NCBI RefSeq assembly: GCF_015206815.1
Contig: NZ_JADEXZ010000007.1
Coordinates: 1-64,000 of the forward strand
Direction: 5' to 3'
Length of the DNA stretch: 64,000 nucleotides
Origin: Fortiea sp. LEGE XX443
GTDB taxonomy: Bacteria > Cyanobacteriota > Cyanobacteriia > Cyanobacteriales > Nostocaceae
Part shown: piece after piece, positions 35,455 through 45,826 of the stretch
Numbering within the stretch: position 1 is the stretch's first letter
Layout: every line of letters starts with the position of its first letter
Notes under the pieces: model-generated
The model's input: only the letters and a program-made list of their open reading frames with translations
Databases searched by the model: none
Told to the model about the DNA's origin: nothing
Made by a program: the position numbers and the translations under genes

Positions 35455-38400
35455 TTAAAGCATTGTTTCTTCTTGATGGGGCTTAATCAACGTTTCTGCC
35501 AGAGACTTAATCACGATGTACAAAATGGGTACTACAAACAAACTCAAAAATGTTGCAATTAACATCCCACCAAATACAGCTGTCCCCAAAGATTGACGAC
35601 TTCCCGCACCCGCACCTGTAGCCACAGCTAGGGGAAAAATCCCCAAAAGGGTAGAAAAAGCAGTCATCAAAATTGGGCGTAACCGTTCTTGAGAAGCTTC
35701 AACAGCGGCTTTAGTAATTGACAGTCCTTGTTCTCGCAATTGGTTGGCAAATTCCACAATCAAAATCGCATTTTTACTTGCCAAACCAATCAACATAACC
35801 AGACCAATTTGACAATAAACATCGTTAGGAAAACCCCGCATTGATTGTGCTAACAGTGCGCCAAAAATTGCTAAAGGCACTGACAGCATGATAATTATTG
35901 GGTCGATGTAATTTTCATACTGAGCAGCTAACACCAAGAACACAAAAGTCAGTCCTAAACCAAAGATGATTGGCGCTAAACCACCAGATTCTAGTTCTTC
36001 TAGCGCTGTTCCTGACCATTCGTAGCCATAACTCGCTGGTAAAACTTGTTCAGCTACCTGCTCCATTTTTGTAATAGCATCTCCAGAACTAAAGCCTGGT
36101 GCAGCGGCTCCATTGATTTCTATTGAGCGAAAGAGATTATAGTGGTTAATTGTTTGCGCTCCTGTGGTAGGAGTAATTTTCACCAGGTTACTCAAAGGAA
36201 TCATTTCATTTTTGCGAGATCGAACGTATAATTGCCCGATATCTTTGGGGTTAGAACGAAACTGTTCATCTGCTTGGACATACACCCGATAGTTACGCTG
36301 CTGGAGATTGAAATCATTCACATATTGTGAGCCTAAAGCAGTTTGTAGGGTATTGAAGATATCATCTACAGAAACTTGCAGTGCATTGGTTTTGTTGCGG
36401 TCTACCTCTACCAGTAACTGGGGTGTGTTGGCTGCAAAAGTGGTGAATACGGCTTGTAATCCTGGTGTTTGATTGGCACGACCTAGCAATTGACCCATTG
36501 ACTGCACTAGGTTTTCTAAGCCACTATTACCTCTGCGGTCTTGGAGTTGAAAAGTAAAACCACCAAAGTTACCTAACCCCTGAATCGCCGGAGGATTCAC
36601 GGCAAAGATTCTTGCTTCTGGGATACCAAATAATTTACCCTGCAATTTGCCGATGAGTGCTTGTACTGACTGATCTGGTCTTCCACGTTCTCTCCAAGGC
36701 TTTAATGTAGTAAATATAATACCACTGTTAGCAGTACTACCACTGAAACCGAAGCCGCCGACAGCGAAAGTTCCCAGGACTTCGGGAATTTGCAGAATTT
36801 CTGTTTCGACTTTGGACATCACATCGCTAGTGTATTGCAGCGAAACCCCTTGTGGCCCTTGAATAATTGTGATGAAATAGCCTTGGTCTTCATCAGGTAA
36901 GAAGGCTGTAGGTACGCTCGCATACAACCAAACAGTCATTCCCAAAGACACGATAAACAGACCAATAATTATACTTTTGATGCGTGTAAGGAAAATTAGC
37001 GATCGCCGATACTCGCGTGTTACCCAATCCAAAAATCTGTTAATCTGGTCAAAAATCCCACCAAGCCAACCCGTGGGTTTGTCGCCTTGACGCAGTAGCA
37101 AAGCACACAAAGAAGGTGTGAGAGTCAGAGCTAAAAAAGTAGAAATGACAATAGAGAAGGCGATCGTTAAGGCAAATTGCCGATACAATGCACCTGTGGT
37201 TCCAGGAAAAAACGCCACTGGTACAAACACTGCCATCAACACCAGCGAAGTAGCGATAACTGCACCAAATAGTTCCGCCATTGATTCACTAGCAGCACGA
37301 CGGGGGCTTACCCCTTTATCTTGAATAAAACGGCTGATTTGCTCAACTACAACGATCGCATCATCTACCACCATCCCTGATGCGAGAGTCAAACCAAACA
37401 AGGTCAAACTATTAATCGAAAAGTTAAAAACTTTGACGAAGGCAAATGTCCCCACCAAAGCTAGAGGAATCGTTAGTGCAGGAATCAGGGTGGTTCGCCA
37501 ATCTTGCAAGAATAAGAAAATTACAATTACAACCAGCACTACGGCTGCAAAAAGAGTCTTGATCACTTCTGATAAAGACTCTTCTACAAACATGGTAGTG
37601 TCAAAAGCTACCTGATATTTCATTCCAGGCGGAAAACTCGGAGCTAGTTCCGCCAATGCTGCTTTTACTCCCTTAGCTACATCTAAGGCATTACTACCAG
37701 GAACCTGATAGATACCCAAACCCACAGCATCCTTAGCCCGAAATCGCAGAAATGTGTTGTAATTCTCTGCACCTAATTCGGCTCGACCGACATCTTTGAG
37801 CTTGACTAAAGTGCCATCATCTTCTGATTTAATGACAATTTCTTCAAATTCCGCTGGTTCTGTAAGTCGGCTGGCAGCACGCACATCAATTTGATACTGT
37901 TGCCCTTCAGGAGCAGGTTCTTGTCCAATTCTCCCCGCACCAACTTGCAAGTTTTGTTGCGCCAAGGCTGTAGTAACATCTGCTGTTGTTAATCCCCGTG
38001 TAGCTAACCGATTCGGATCTAACCACAGGCGCATGGCATAGCGGCGTTCGCCAAAAATTCTGACATCACCTACGCCTTTGACTCTTTTTAAGGCATCTGC
38101 TACGTAAAGGTCAGCATAGTTGCTCAAGAATGTGTTGTCATACTCTTTATTGTCGGTGTATAAACCAATTCCTAAGAGAATATTGTTAGATTGTTTGCTT
38201 ACCCTAACTCCTGTACGCTGCACTACATCTGGTAATTGTGCCTGGGCAATGGAAACCCGGTTCTGCACATCAACGGCAGCTATATCTTTATCTCGTGAAG
38301 CATCAAAAGTAACTGTAATAGTACTTGTGCCATCGTTACTGCTGCTGGAGGTCATATATTTTAGACCTTCAACACCGTTAATTTGCCTTTCTAAGATATT

Positions 38401-38589
38401 AGTTATGCCGCTTTCTACTACTTCGGCATTGGCTCCGCTGTAGTTGGCTGTAACGTTGATTTGCGTAGGACTAATATCGGGAAACCGGGCGATGGGTAAT
38501 GTGGGAATACTAATTAATCCCACGAGCAGGATAACGATCGCACAGACTGTAGAAAAGACTGGTCGCTTGATGAAGAAATCAACAAACAT
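35455..38589 (-). CDS. RND efflux pump inner-membrane permease (AcrB/HAE1 type)
   Basis: The start is placed at the ATG at 38589 (MFVDFFIKRPVFSTVCAIVI), typical for the family, rather than 38640; 1044 aa. It has the twelve-helix RND layout: helix 1, a large periplasmic loop, the proton-relay helix (LTLFGLTLASGMVVDDAIVV, with the paired Asp), a second periplasmic loop and GLASKNAILIVEFANQL. It pumps hydrophobic compounds out of the periplasm or membrane using proton force. It follows the membrane-fusion gene (38716), the standard operon order. No outer-membrane channel gene is here. Confidence 0.94.
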   Translation of the reverse strand: MFVDFFIKRPVFSTVCAIVILLVGLISIPTLPIARFPDISPTQINVTANYSGANAEVVESGITNILERQINGVEGLKYMTSSSSNDGTSTITVTFDASRDKDIAAVDVQNRVSIAQAQLPDVVQRTGVRVSKQSNNILLGIGLYTDNKEYDNTFLSNYADLYVADALKRVKGVGDVRIFGERRYAMRLWLDPNRLATRGLTTADVTTALAQQNLQVGAGRIGQEPAPEGQQYQIDVRAASRLTEPAEFEEIVIKSEDDGTLVKLKDVGRAELGAENYNTFLRFRAKDAVGLGIYQVPGSNALDVAKGVKAALAELAPSFPPGMKYQVAFDTTMFVEESLSEVIKTLFAAVVLVVIVIFLFLQDWRTTLIPALTIPLALVGTFAFVKVFNFSINSLTLFGLTLASGMVVDDAIVVVEQISRFIQDKGVSPRRAASESMAELFGAVIATSLVLMAVFVPVAFFPGTTGALYRQFALTIAFSIVISTFLALTLTPSLCALLLRQGDKPTGWLGGIFDQINRFLDWVTREYRRSLIFLTRIKSIIIGLFIVSLGMTVWLYASVPTAFLPDEDQGYFITIIQGPQGVSLQYTSDVMSKVETEILQIPEVLGTFAVGGFGFSGSTANSGIIFTTLKPWRERGRPDQSVQALIGKLQGKLFGIPEARIFAVNPPAIQGLGNFGGFTFQLQDRRGNSGLENLVQSMGQLLGRANQTPGLQAVFTTFAANTPQLLVEVDRNKTNALQVSVDDIFNTLQTALGSQYVNDFNLQQRNYRVYVQADEQFRSNPKDIGQLYVRSRKNEMIPLSNLVKITPTTGAQTINHYNLFRSIEINGAAAPGFSSGDAITKMEQVAEQVLPASYGYEWSGTALEELESGGLAPIIFGLGLTFVFLVLAAQYENYIDPIIIMLSVPLAIFGALLAQSMRGFPNDVYCQIGLVMLIGLASKNAILIVEFANQLREQGLSITKAAVEASQERLRPILMTAFSTLLGIFPLAVATGAGAGSRQSLGTAVFGGMLIATFLSLFVVPILYIVIKSLAETLIKPHQEETML

Positions 38590-38715
38590 AATTATGAAAT
38601 ATGAAGTATGAGGTATGAAGTAGGTAATTTTGTCCTTCATCCTTCATGGTTTTTTAGGAAGTGGCGAGTGTGAAGGATGAAGTATAAAGGGTGAAATTTC
38701 AGACTTCAGACTTTT

Positions 38716-40299
38716 CTATGGCATGGGGGTTATGGGAGCACCGTTGGTGAGGTTGAGAATACCAGAAACCACGATTTTTTCTCCTGTTTTTAGTCCTTGC
38801 AACACTTGGTAATTACTACCCTCAATGGCTCCTAACTTCACTGGTTTTTGTATAGCTACTAAAGATGGCGCTCCTGGTTTGGGATTTTCTGGTGCTTGGG
38901 CTACAAATACAAATGTCTCTCCACCCAAGCGCGACACAGCTGTGACTGGAATTAAAATTCCGGGGCGTTCGTTCCAAATGATTTTAGTTTGGACTAACTG
39001 GCGATTGAGTAGTCGTCCGTTGCTATCACTAAAAGTAGCTTTAGCAAAAAATGTTTGAAGATTAACAGCATTTGGAGAAATGAAACTGATCTTACCTGTA
39101 GCTGTGGGTTGACCTTGAGTATCTAGTATTTGGACAGGTAAGCCAACACGCAATCGCTTGCTTTCATCGGGTTCATCGAGTCGCACACGGATGTTTAATT
39201 CCAAGGAGTCATTTTTGGTCAGAGTGGCGAGTTGATCGCCTTTACTTACGAAATCTCCGACTCTCACAGGTATAGCTAATGCCCCAACAATACCTGCGAA
39301 GGGCGCTCGGACGTTGGTGTATTGCAGTTGGACTTCCGCGGCTCGTACTTGAGCCGCTGCTTGAGAAACTTGCGATCGCGCCTGGGCAATTTCTTCCTGG
39401 CGTGGGCCGTTTTCTAATCGTCTTAAGTTTTGTCTTTGTTGTTCAACCGCAGCTTGTAACTCGCTAATATCAGAATTTCTGCCTTTGCTGAGTTGCTCAA
39501 GCCGTCTCTGCGCCACAACTAATGATGCTGATGCGCTACGCTCTTCTTTCACATATCCTGCCATCAAGTCTTCCGAAATTGCCCCTTGTTTTTGTAATTT
39601 TCCGTAGCGCTCTGCTCGTGACTTGGCTAGTGCTAAATCAGATTTGGCGGCATCAATTTGGGCTTCGGCTTGCGCCATTTCTTCTGGTCTAGCGCCTGTT
39701 TGAGCATCTCGCAAACGAGCTTCGGCTTGGGCTAACTGCGCTCTGGCTTGGGCAATTTCTTCAGAGCGTGTACCTGCTTTGAGTTCTGCTAAACGCGCTC
39801 TGGCTTGTTCTAATGAGGCTTTAGCTTGCTGTAACTGAGCTTGAGCATCATCGCTTTGCAGACGAATTACTACTTGTCCTTGGGAGATGCGATCGCCTTC
39901 TTTAAATAAAATTTCAGTAATTCGTCCATCAATCTCTGGCTTAAGTGTCGCTGAACGGGGCGCATCTAACGTGCCATTAAACTGAGAACTGTCCTGGATA
40001 GTTGCATTCTCAACAGTGGCTAATTTGACGGGGATTCCCATCGGTTTACCAGCCGCTGCTCCAGCCCCAGGGGGTGCATTACTGGCTTGGCTAGTTTGCC
40101 ACCATCTCCAACCCACGCCAACACCCGCAATTAACAGAACAACGCCTAAAATCACAGGCCAAGTTCGCTTTTTATTGAGTATTGATATAGGTTTTGGCTC
40201 TAGTGAAGAATCTGTTTGTTGAGCCTGATTAAAATCGGTAGTAACAGGCTTTTCTATTTCAACCGGAACCTGTGAATCAGGAAACTCAGATTGGGTCAT
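38716..40299 (-). CDS. RND efflux periplasmic adaptor (membrane fusion protein)
   Basis: The ATG at 40299 (MTQSEFPDSQVPVEIEKPVT) is preferred over 40437; product 527 aa. A cytoplasmic N-terminal stretch is followed by one transmembrane anchor (WPVILGVVLLIAGVGVGWRW), a lipoyl half (DGRITEILFKEGDRISQGQV), a long coiled coil with repeated QARARLAELKAGTRSEEIAQ-type heptads (about 140-320), the second lipoyl half (NVRAPFAGIVGAL) and beta-barrel domains. The coiled coil is longer than in typical AcrA proteins. It links the downstream pump to an outer-membrane channel. Confidence 0.92.
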   Translation of the reverse strand: MTQSEFPDSQVPVEIEKPVTTDFNQAQQTDSSLEPKPISILNKKRTWPVILGVVLLIAGVGVGWRWWQTSQASNAPPGAGAAAGKPMGIPVKLATVENATIQDSSQFNGTLDAPRSATLKPEIDGRITEILFKEGDRISQGQVVIRLQSDDAQAQLQQAKASLEQARARLAELKAGTRSEEIAQARAQLAQAEARLRDAQTGARPEEMAQAEAQIDAAKSDLALAKSRAERYGKLQKQGAISEDLMAGYVKEERSASASLVVAQRRLEQLSKGRNSDISELQAAVEQQRQNLRRLENGPRQEEIAQARSQVSQAAAQVRAAEVQLQYTNVRAPFAGIVGALAIPVRVGDFVSKGDQLATLTKNDSLELNIRVRLDEPDESKRLRVGLPVQILDTQGQPTATGKISFISPNAVNLQTFFAKATFSDSNGRLLNRQLVQTKIIWNERPGILIPVTAVSRLGGETFVFVAQAPENPKPGAPSLVAIQKPVKLGAIEGSNYQVLQGLKTGEKIVVSGILNLTNGAPITPMP

Positions 40300-40629
40300 T
40301 TTTGTTTTCTCGTTAATAAACTTAAACTTTGGCAACTTGGCTTGAAAATAAGGGTGTTTGGGCTGGAGACTAGAAAATATAGCTTTATTATTGATATTCA
40401 TGCAAGTACTTGCTTGCATTATATATGGATGAATCAAAAAAGTGTATAAACTAAGTTAGACAGTAGTGATCGCTCAAAATTGACTGGTTTTGACTGAGGT
40501 AGAGAGGACGCAAAGAAACAGTGTTGCGGAGAAAAGTACCTTGCGCGGATTTCCAATTTACCTTTAATCCTGATGGAACTTGTCATCATATTTACAGGCG
40601 AAAGGGAGAATTCGCCTGTAAAGTCTCTT

Positions 40630-41103
40630 TTAAAACATCTCAAACAACCCTTCATCTAATTCATAACCCAGCATTTGCGCCATAGATTTGAGCCGCGATG
40701 TACTGGGGATTTCTTGTTGTTTTAACCAATCAGTCAAAACAAATATTTTGTGCATCAAAAAAATTTCTAAGGCTTCGGGATTATATTGAATACCTTCTTT
40801 TGCACTGAATTGGTGTGGTACAAGCATGGCGGTGTAACGAGCTAATTCCCCGGCTTTCCAATCTAGTAAAAAAGGTAGCCAGGGATATTTACTATCTAAG
40901 CGGATAAACCACAGGCGCAACTCTGGAACTTCCGAAAGTTCGCGGGGATCGCCGGGTTCTATCGGGTAATTGATCTCAAAGCTTAACTGTTGTTCGTGGG
41001 ATGCGATCGCTCCCGCTTTCAGCAGTGGTTCAATTACTGTTAAAACGGGTGACAGATCCAATGTGTTAATGGAATTAGTATTGAGTGCGATCGTGATAGT
41101 CAT
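40630..41103 (-). CDS. crr6: CRR6-family NdhI maturation factor
   Basis: The 157-aa protein matches the CRR6 family known from cyanobacteria and plants, which helps assemble the NdhI subunit into the NDH-1 complex. Conserved stretches are LSFEINYPIEPGDPRELSEV, PELRLWFIRLDSKYPWLPFL and LARYTAMLVPHQFSAKEGIQ, and the end LGYELDEGLFEMF. It is soluble and cytosolic. No NDH subunit genes lie next to it. Confidence 0.85.
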   Translation of the reverse strand: MTITIALNTNSINTLDLSPVLTVIEPLLKAGAIASHEQQLSFEINYPIEPGDPRELSEVPELRLWFIRLDSKYPWLPFLLDWKAGELARYTAMLVPHQFSAKEGIQYNPEALEIFLMHKIFVLTDWLKQQEIPSTSRLKSMAQMLGYELDEGLFEMF

Positions 41104-41342
41104 AGTAATTTGTAATTCGTAATTGCTACGTCACGCCGTGTGCAACTTTTTCTCAAACCTAACCCCCAACCCCTTCCCTTGTAGGGAAGGGGAGCAAGAA
41201 TTAAAGCCTCTAACACCACTTGCTACAACGCGGGAAACCCGCGCAACGCAGTGGCTCCTCCTGGTAGAAGAGAGGTTTGGAGAGGGGTTTTAAAAATAAA
41301 TCGCACATCGCGTTACGTCTTTAAAAATAAGAAGTATGAAAT
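41104..41342. repeat. Dispersed Nostoc-type repeat
   Basis: AACCTAACCCCCAACCCCTT (starting at about 41158), CCCTTGTAGGGAAGGGG and GAGAGGTTTGGAGAGGGG form an inverted element of the same family as the one interrupted by the MITE-like insert at 26823-27090. A GC-rich palindrome (CGCGGGAAACCCGCG) lies inside it. Confidence 0.6.
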
Positions 41343-41927
41343 TTACTCAGCACTCAGTATTGTACTCAGTTGCGGAAGTAAAGCTGCAAAGGCTTTACCT
41401 CGATGACTAACTGATTTCTTTACCTCTGGTAACATTTCAGCAAAGGTTAACTGCTTTTCTGAGACATAAAACACAGGATCATAGCCGAAACCACCATCAC
41501 CACGAGGTGCATGAAGAATTTCGCCGCGACAAACACCTTCACATTGCAGAACTATTTCACCATCAGGACGCGCGATCGCTACTACACAAACAAATTGTGC
41601 TTGTCTGTTAATTTCGTTACCTAATTCTTGTAACAATCTAGAAATACGGTCTGAGTCGGTTTTGCCATAACGCGCCGAATATACTCCTGGCGAACCATTC
41701 AAAGCATCTACCTGTAAGCCAGAATCATCTGCGATCGCCCATTTTCCTGTAGCTTTGGCGACTTCGGATGCTTTCAAACAAGCGTTAGCAGCAAATGTAT
41801 CACCTGTTTCTTCAATTTCTAATTCTTCTGGTTTGAGAATCACTTCCCAACCAGAATTCATCAGGTAAGCTTGCATTTCTCGCAACTTACCGGGATTGCT
41901 TGTGGCTACTACGAGTAATTTAGTCAT
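41343..41927 (-). CDS. rdgB: XTP/dITP diphosphatase (non-canonical purine NTP pyrophosphatase)
   Basis: The 194-aa protein begins MTKLLVVATSNPGKLREMQA, the HAM1/RdgB signature, and contains ADDSGLQVDALNGSPGVYSA, GFGYDPVFY and SHRGKAF. It removes deaminated purine nucleotides (ITP, XTP) to protect DNA and RNA. Length is normal. A single gene, minus strand. Confidence 0.95.
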   Translation of the reverse strand: MTKLLVVATSNPGKLREMQAYLMNSGWEVILKPEELEIEETGDTFAANACLKASEVAKATGKWAIADDSGLQVDALNGSPGVYSARYGKTDSDRISRLLQELGNEINRQAQFVCVVAIARPDGEIVLQCEGVCRGEILHAPRGDGGFGYDPVFYVSEKQLTFAEMLPEVKKSVSHRGKAFAALLPQLSTILSAE

Positions 41928-42121
41928 TGGTCAATGGTCAATAGTCTATAGGACTCATATTTGATTTTGAAAAAAATTCACTACACTTCTACCTCGCTTG
42001 TTTCCTATTTCCCCCCTGAGAAAGGGGGGATTAAGGAGGGTAATTCAACTTGTCTGTAATAATGTTCTGCTACCAACGCCAGGATTTTTCAAACATGATG
42101 AAACCCCACCTAAAAAAATTC

Positions 42122-43696
42122 TTAACCGAGTGGTATTGCTGGTTGAGGGCCACCTGTTATTTGTGTGATTAATAAAGAGAAATCACTATTATCTAACAGA
42201 GGTTTATTGCTCAAAACAGCAAATTGTCCACCAATTCCTAATCCTGCAACTGCACCATCAGAGTTGTAGAAAAGGCTGCCAGTAGTTGTATTGTAAACTA
42301 TGAAGGCACTGCTACTGCCTGCAAGACTGCTTTCAGTAGAACTATCGGCAGTAATCGTGGCAAATTCATTGGCAGCTATGCCATTAGTCAGGGTTAATGC
42401 GTTAAATAAACGATGGGATAATTGGATTTTATCGCTACCTTTGGTAAAGTCAGTTATGGTGTCTATGCCTAAATTACTAAAGCTACTCACACCACTAAAA
42501 CTGAAGATATCCGCATCTTGCCCACCTGTTAAGATATCGTTACCTTGACCACCTGTGAGTAGATCGAGTCCAGTTTCACCCAAAAGAGTATCATTACCTA
42601 AACCCCCGTTCAGGGTATCATTACCTGAATTTCCGCTCAAGGTATCGTTGCCTGCACCGCCATTCAGGGTATCATTGCCTCCAAGACCTCTTAAAGAATC
42701 GTTTAAGCTTGTGCCAGTGATATTAAACTGTTCAATATTCAAATAGTCAAGAAATATTGCACCGTTTGAAAGGAAGCGAAAAACGCTAGTATTAGCAGGA
42801 ATATCAATACCGAGTCCGTTAGTCAGATTGGGATGAACAGCATTGGTGAAGTCTGCAATGAGGGTGTCATTTCCCACTCCTCCATTTACTTCTCTTCTGG
42901 AAGAAATATTTCCCGTATAAGTCAGGTTAATAGTGTCATTGCCTGCTCCCGTACTAATAGCACCTGAAGAATTTGCAGCATTACCAATGATAGTATCGTT
43001 ACCACTTCCTGTGATAATTGAGTCTAATTCTTCAAAATTGCTGACTTGTGCTGTGGTGTTTCCTAGTAGTTGAGAACCTGATAGATTGAGATTTAATGTC
43101 AAATCAGTGGTGGCGCTACTGAGGTTGATGTTGAGGCGATCTATTCCTGCTCCTCCATCAAGAATATCATTGCCACCGCCACCTGTAATGATATCGTTCC
43201 CTGCACCTCCAATTAGGGTATCACTACTTCCTAAACCGCTTAAAACATCATCGAAGTTTGTGCCGGTAACTTGAAATCTTTCGATGCTGGAGAATCTGAG
43301 CAGTATGGCATTACTTGAGCGGGTGTTAATGTGATTTAGACCAGCAAAAGTAATCTGAATGCCTAATCCACTAGAATCACTGAAATTGCTGTAATCTGCA
43401 ATCAGAGTATCATTGCCAACTCCTCCATTCACACTTCCCAAAAGATTGATAATTACATCATCCCCTTCATCACCTCGAATGGTATTGGTTCCTCCGCCTC
43501 CATTTATGGTATCGTTCCCTCCTAAACCCTCAATCTCTTCATCAAAAATTGTCCCTTCAATCCAGTCATTTCCCTGTGTACCTCGAATAATTCCGCTTCC
43601 CTGCTCAATTATCCCTTCTTCAGAGGAAATTAATCCCGACTCTTCTTCCCAAAACAACAAGCTTCCTTGGTCTTCTTGTTCATGATTAAATGGCAT
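42122..43696 (-). CDS. RTX-type calcium-binding repeat protein
   Basis: The 524-aa protein carries several blocks of glycine-rich nonapeptides of the GGxGxDxL type: GGNDTINGGG near 55, GGAGNDIITGGGGNDILDGG near 165, and GGAGNDTLSGNSGNDTLNGG near 340-380. These form calcium-binding parallel beta rolls of secreted proteins exported by type I systems. The C-terminus (from about 400, DADIFSFSGVSSFSNLGIDT) resembles the usual RTX capping and secretion-signal region. There is no N-terminal signal peptide and no catalytic domain, so it may be a structural surface or matrix protein. No transporter genes are adjacent. Confidence 0.88.
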   Translation of the reverse strand: MPFNHEQEDQGSLLFWEEESGLISSEEGIIEQGSGIIRGTQGNDWIEGTIFDEEIEGLGGNDTINGGGGTNTIRGDEGDDVIINLLGSVNGGVGNDTLIADYSNFSDSSGLGIQITFAGLNHINTRSSNAILLRFSSIERFQVTGTNFDDVLSGLGSSDTLIGGAGNDIITGGGGNDILDGGAGIDRLNINLSSATTDLTLNLNLSGSQLLGNTTAQVSNFEELDSIITGSGNDTIIGNAANSSGAISTGAGNDTINLTYTGNISSRREVNGGVGNDTLIADFTNAVHPNLTNGLGIDIPANTSVFRFLSNGAIFLDYLNIEQFNITGTSLNDSLRGLGGNDTLNGGAGNDTLSGNSGNDTLNGGLGNDTLLGETGLDLLTGGQGNDILTGGQDADIFSFSGVSSFSNLGIDTITDFTKGSDKIQLSHRLFNALTLTNGIAANEFATITADSSTESSLAGSSSAFIVYNTTTGSLFYNSDGAVAGLGIGGQFAVLSNKPLLDNSDFSLLITQITGGPQPAIPLG

Positions 43697-43977
43697 ACTA
43701 AGCTATCCTCAATAGACTTGTCTATTTTTTAGATACAAGAACTAAAGATTTATTTCCGTAAAATACTTAAGTTATGGATGATATAGTAATCACAGTTTGA
43801 TTTAAAAAACCACGAGATAATACAGTGGGCTATATCTGTCTAACGAGTTTTTCAGAAATCAAATACTAGTCCTATGTGGTGTTTTTCTGATAAATTATGA
43901 ACTTTTGACTACGAAATTTGGAACGCCAGTTGCTACAAGTCTGGCGATTGATCGCACTGGCTTTTGTTGACTAAATT

Positions 43978-45414
43978 TTACTCTGCCCATTGTCTCGCCC
44001 ACTCAAGAGTTTGATGTACTTGTTCAATGGTTGCGGCTTCGCAGTAGAGGCGCAGCACAGGTTCAGTACCACTAAAGCGAATCATTAACCAGCTATTGTC
44101 AGCGAGACGGAATTTATAACCGTCAATTGTTTGACAGTCTATGACTGCTAACCCGGCAATTTCGGTTAAGGGTTGAGTTTGCAGTTGTTGCAAAAGACGC
44201 GATCGCACTTCCATACTAGCTAAGGGTAAATCAATGCGATCGTATGCAGAACTAAAACCTGCTTGTTGTTGCAAGTAGGAATAATACTCACCCAAATCTC
44301 GCCCAGATTCCACAATCGCCTCTAGCACATACAATGCTGAAAGTAGCGCGTCTCGTTCGGGAATATGGCTACCATAACCAATCCCACCGGATTCTTCACC
44401 ACCCAACAACACCTGTGCTACTAACATTCTGTCGGCGATATATTTGTAACCGACTGGTGTTTCAAACAGTGACAGGTTATGCAGTGCTGCTATGCGAGGA
44501 ATCAAATCAGAACCACTGACAGTTTTGATAATTTCACCCGTAAAGCCACGTCGCAAGGTTAAGTGGTCAATTAATATCGGGATTAGTATTTGGGAACTTA
44601 AAAAGTTAGCTTCTTGATCGACGGCGGCGATGCGATCGCAATCTCCATCAAATACTAAACCAACAGTTAAACCTGATTTATCGGTTTCTCGATGATTCTT
44701 AATAACTGCAAATAATTTATCAAGGTATTTGGGTAATGGTTCCGGCGCACCACCACCAAATAGTGGATCGCGGTTGCTGTTGATTTCCTTTACCTGATCA
44801 CCTAATAATCTTGCCAGTCCGCCAGCCGCTGCGCCGTGCATAACATCGGCAAATAAAGTCAGCTTACCAGAGGCGATCGCTTCTCGAATTTTGACAATAT
44901 CAACTTTGCCTTCTAATCCTGTGGTGTAACTAGGCCAAGGGTCAAACTTCTCCAACTTACCAGGTGTTGCTACTGGTTGTACTTCTTGCGGTAAAAGCGC
45001 TTCGATTTTTTTTGTAACTTCTGGCGATACCGAACCACCAAAATATCCCTTGACTTTTAACCCTAAATATGTGCCAGGATTATGGCTGGCTGTAATTACC
45101 AATGCGCCCAAAGCATTTAGTTGTTTAGCCGCCCAGCTAAAAGCGGGAGTTGGGGCGAAAGTTTCACTGAGCAAAACGTCAAATCCGACAGCGGTGACAG
45201 CATCAGCCGCAGCACGAGCAAAATCTTCCGCCATAAATCGGCGATCGTAACCAACAATAATAGTCCGGCTACCCACTGTAGAATAATAGGTATCATATAA
45301 GACTTTAGCGGCAACTGGCGCTACCAGGGCTAGGCGTTCAAAGGTGAATTCTTCACCAATCACGCCTCGCCAGCCATCTGTACCAAATTTGATTGAGTTA
45401 GCTACAACTGGCAT
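43978..45414 (-). CDS. Phosphoglucomutase/phosphomannomutase family protein
   Basis: The 478-aa enzyme moves phosphate between C1 and C6 of a hexose. It contains FGTDGWRGVIGEEFTFE, the phosphoserine loop ITASHNPGTYLGLK near 105, the metal loop DGDCDR near 258, the sugar-specific GGEESGG near 340 and the phosphate-binding RFSGTEPVLRLYCE near 450. Glucose versus mannose preference cannot be set from these motifs alone. Single gene. Confidence 0.93.
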   Translation of the reverse strand: MPVVANSIKFGTDGWRGVIGEEFTFERLALVAPVAAKVLYDTYYSTVGSRTIIVGYDRRFMAEDFARAAADAVTAVGFDVLLSETFAPTPAFSWAAKQLNALGALVITASHNPGTYLGLKVKGYFGGSVSPEVTKKIEALLPQEVQPVATPGKLEKFDPWPSYTTGLEGKVDIVKIREAIASGKLTLFADVMHGAAAGGLARLLGDQVKEINSNRDPLFGGGAPEPLPKYLDKLFAVIKNHRETDKSGLTVGLVFDGDCDRIAAVDQEANFLSSQILIPILIDHLTLRRGFTGEIIKTVSGSDLIPRIAALHNLSLFETPVGYKYIADRMLVAQVLLGGEESGGIGYGSHIPERDALLSALYVLEAIVESGRDLGEYYSYLQQQAGFSSAYDRIDLPLASMEVRSRLLQQLQTQPLTEIAGLAVIDCQTIDGYKFRLADNSWLMIRFSGTEPVLRLYCEAATIEQVHQTLEWARQWAE

Positions 45415-45577
45415 CGGGGTATCCTAACTTTCCATCTGAGGATTTTAGCATTTGTACAGTGGATTGAGTAAAAAAAGAGTCTATTAATCAGTGATGATTG
45501 CTGATAATTTAGTATCGGAGTGCGATCGCTGATTTTCGTTATCATATAAAAATCAAGAGTGTATGTAAGGAATTTGC

Positions 45578-45826
45578 ATGATGTCTAGTTCCAAAATTAC
45601 CTCCAAAGGACAAGTCACTATTCCTCAAGAAATTAGGGATTATCTTAATCTTGATATAGGTAGCAAAGTTGATTTTATTATTGATGAAAATGGCACAGTG
45701 AAATTGATTCCCCTTAATGTTTCGGTGCAAAGTTTATCCGGGATTTTACAGCGCCCAAGGATGAAAAGTGCAACTTTAGAAGAAATGGAAACAGCAATTC
45801 AAGAAGGTGCAAGTGATTGCAGTTGA
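45578..45826 (+). CDS. AbrB/MazE-type antitoxin
   Basis: The 82-aa protein has the swapped-hairpin DNA-binding N-terminus (SSKITSKGQVTIPQEIRDYL, then GSKVDFIIDENGTVKLIPL) and a C-terminal tail that would bind a toxin. GTAAGGA lies before the ATG. Its 3' end overlaps the PIN-domain toxin gene by 20 bases, a typical toxin-antitoxin layout; the pair would repress its own promoter. Confidence 0.9.
   Translation: MMSSSKITSKGQVTIPQEIRDYLNLDIGSKVDFIIDENGTVKLIPLNVSVQSLSGILQRPRMKSATLEEMETAIQEGASDCS

Noticed and set aside
35241-35486. ORF with repeated NAIADIINVTAYIV
   Set aside because: It follows a 42-bp noncoding tandem repeat and a dispersed element, runs into the RND gene's 3' end and has no ribosome site.
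42300-43685. Several antisense ORFs rich in Pro/Ser opposite the RTX gene
   Set aside because: They arise from the repeated GGxGxD codons read in reverse and have no start signals.
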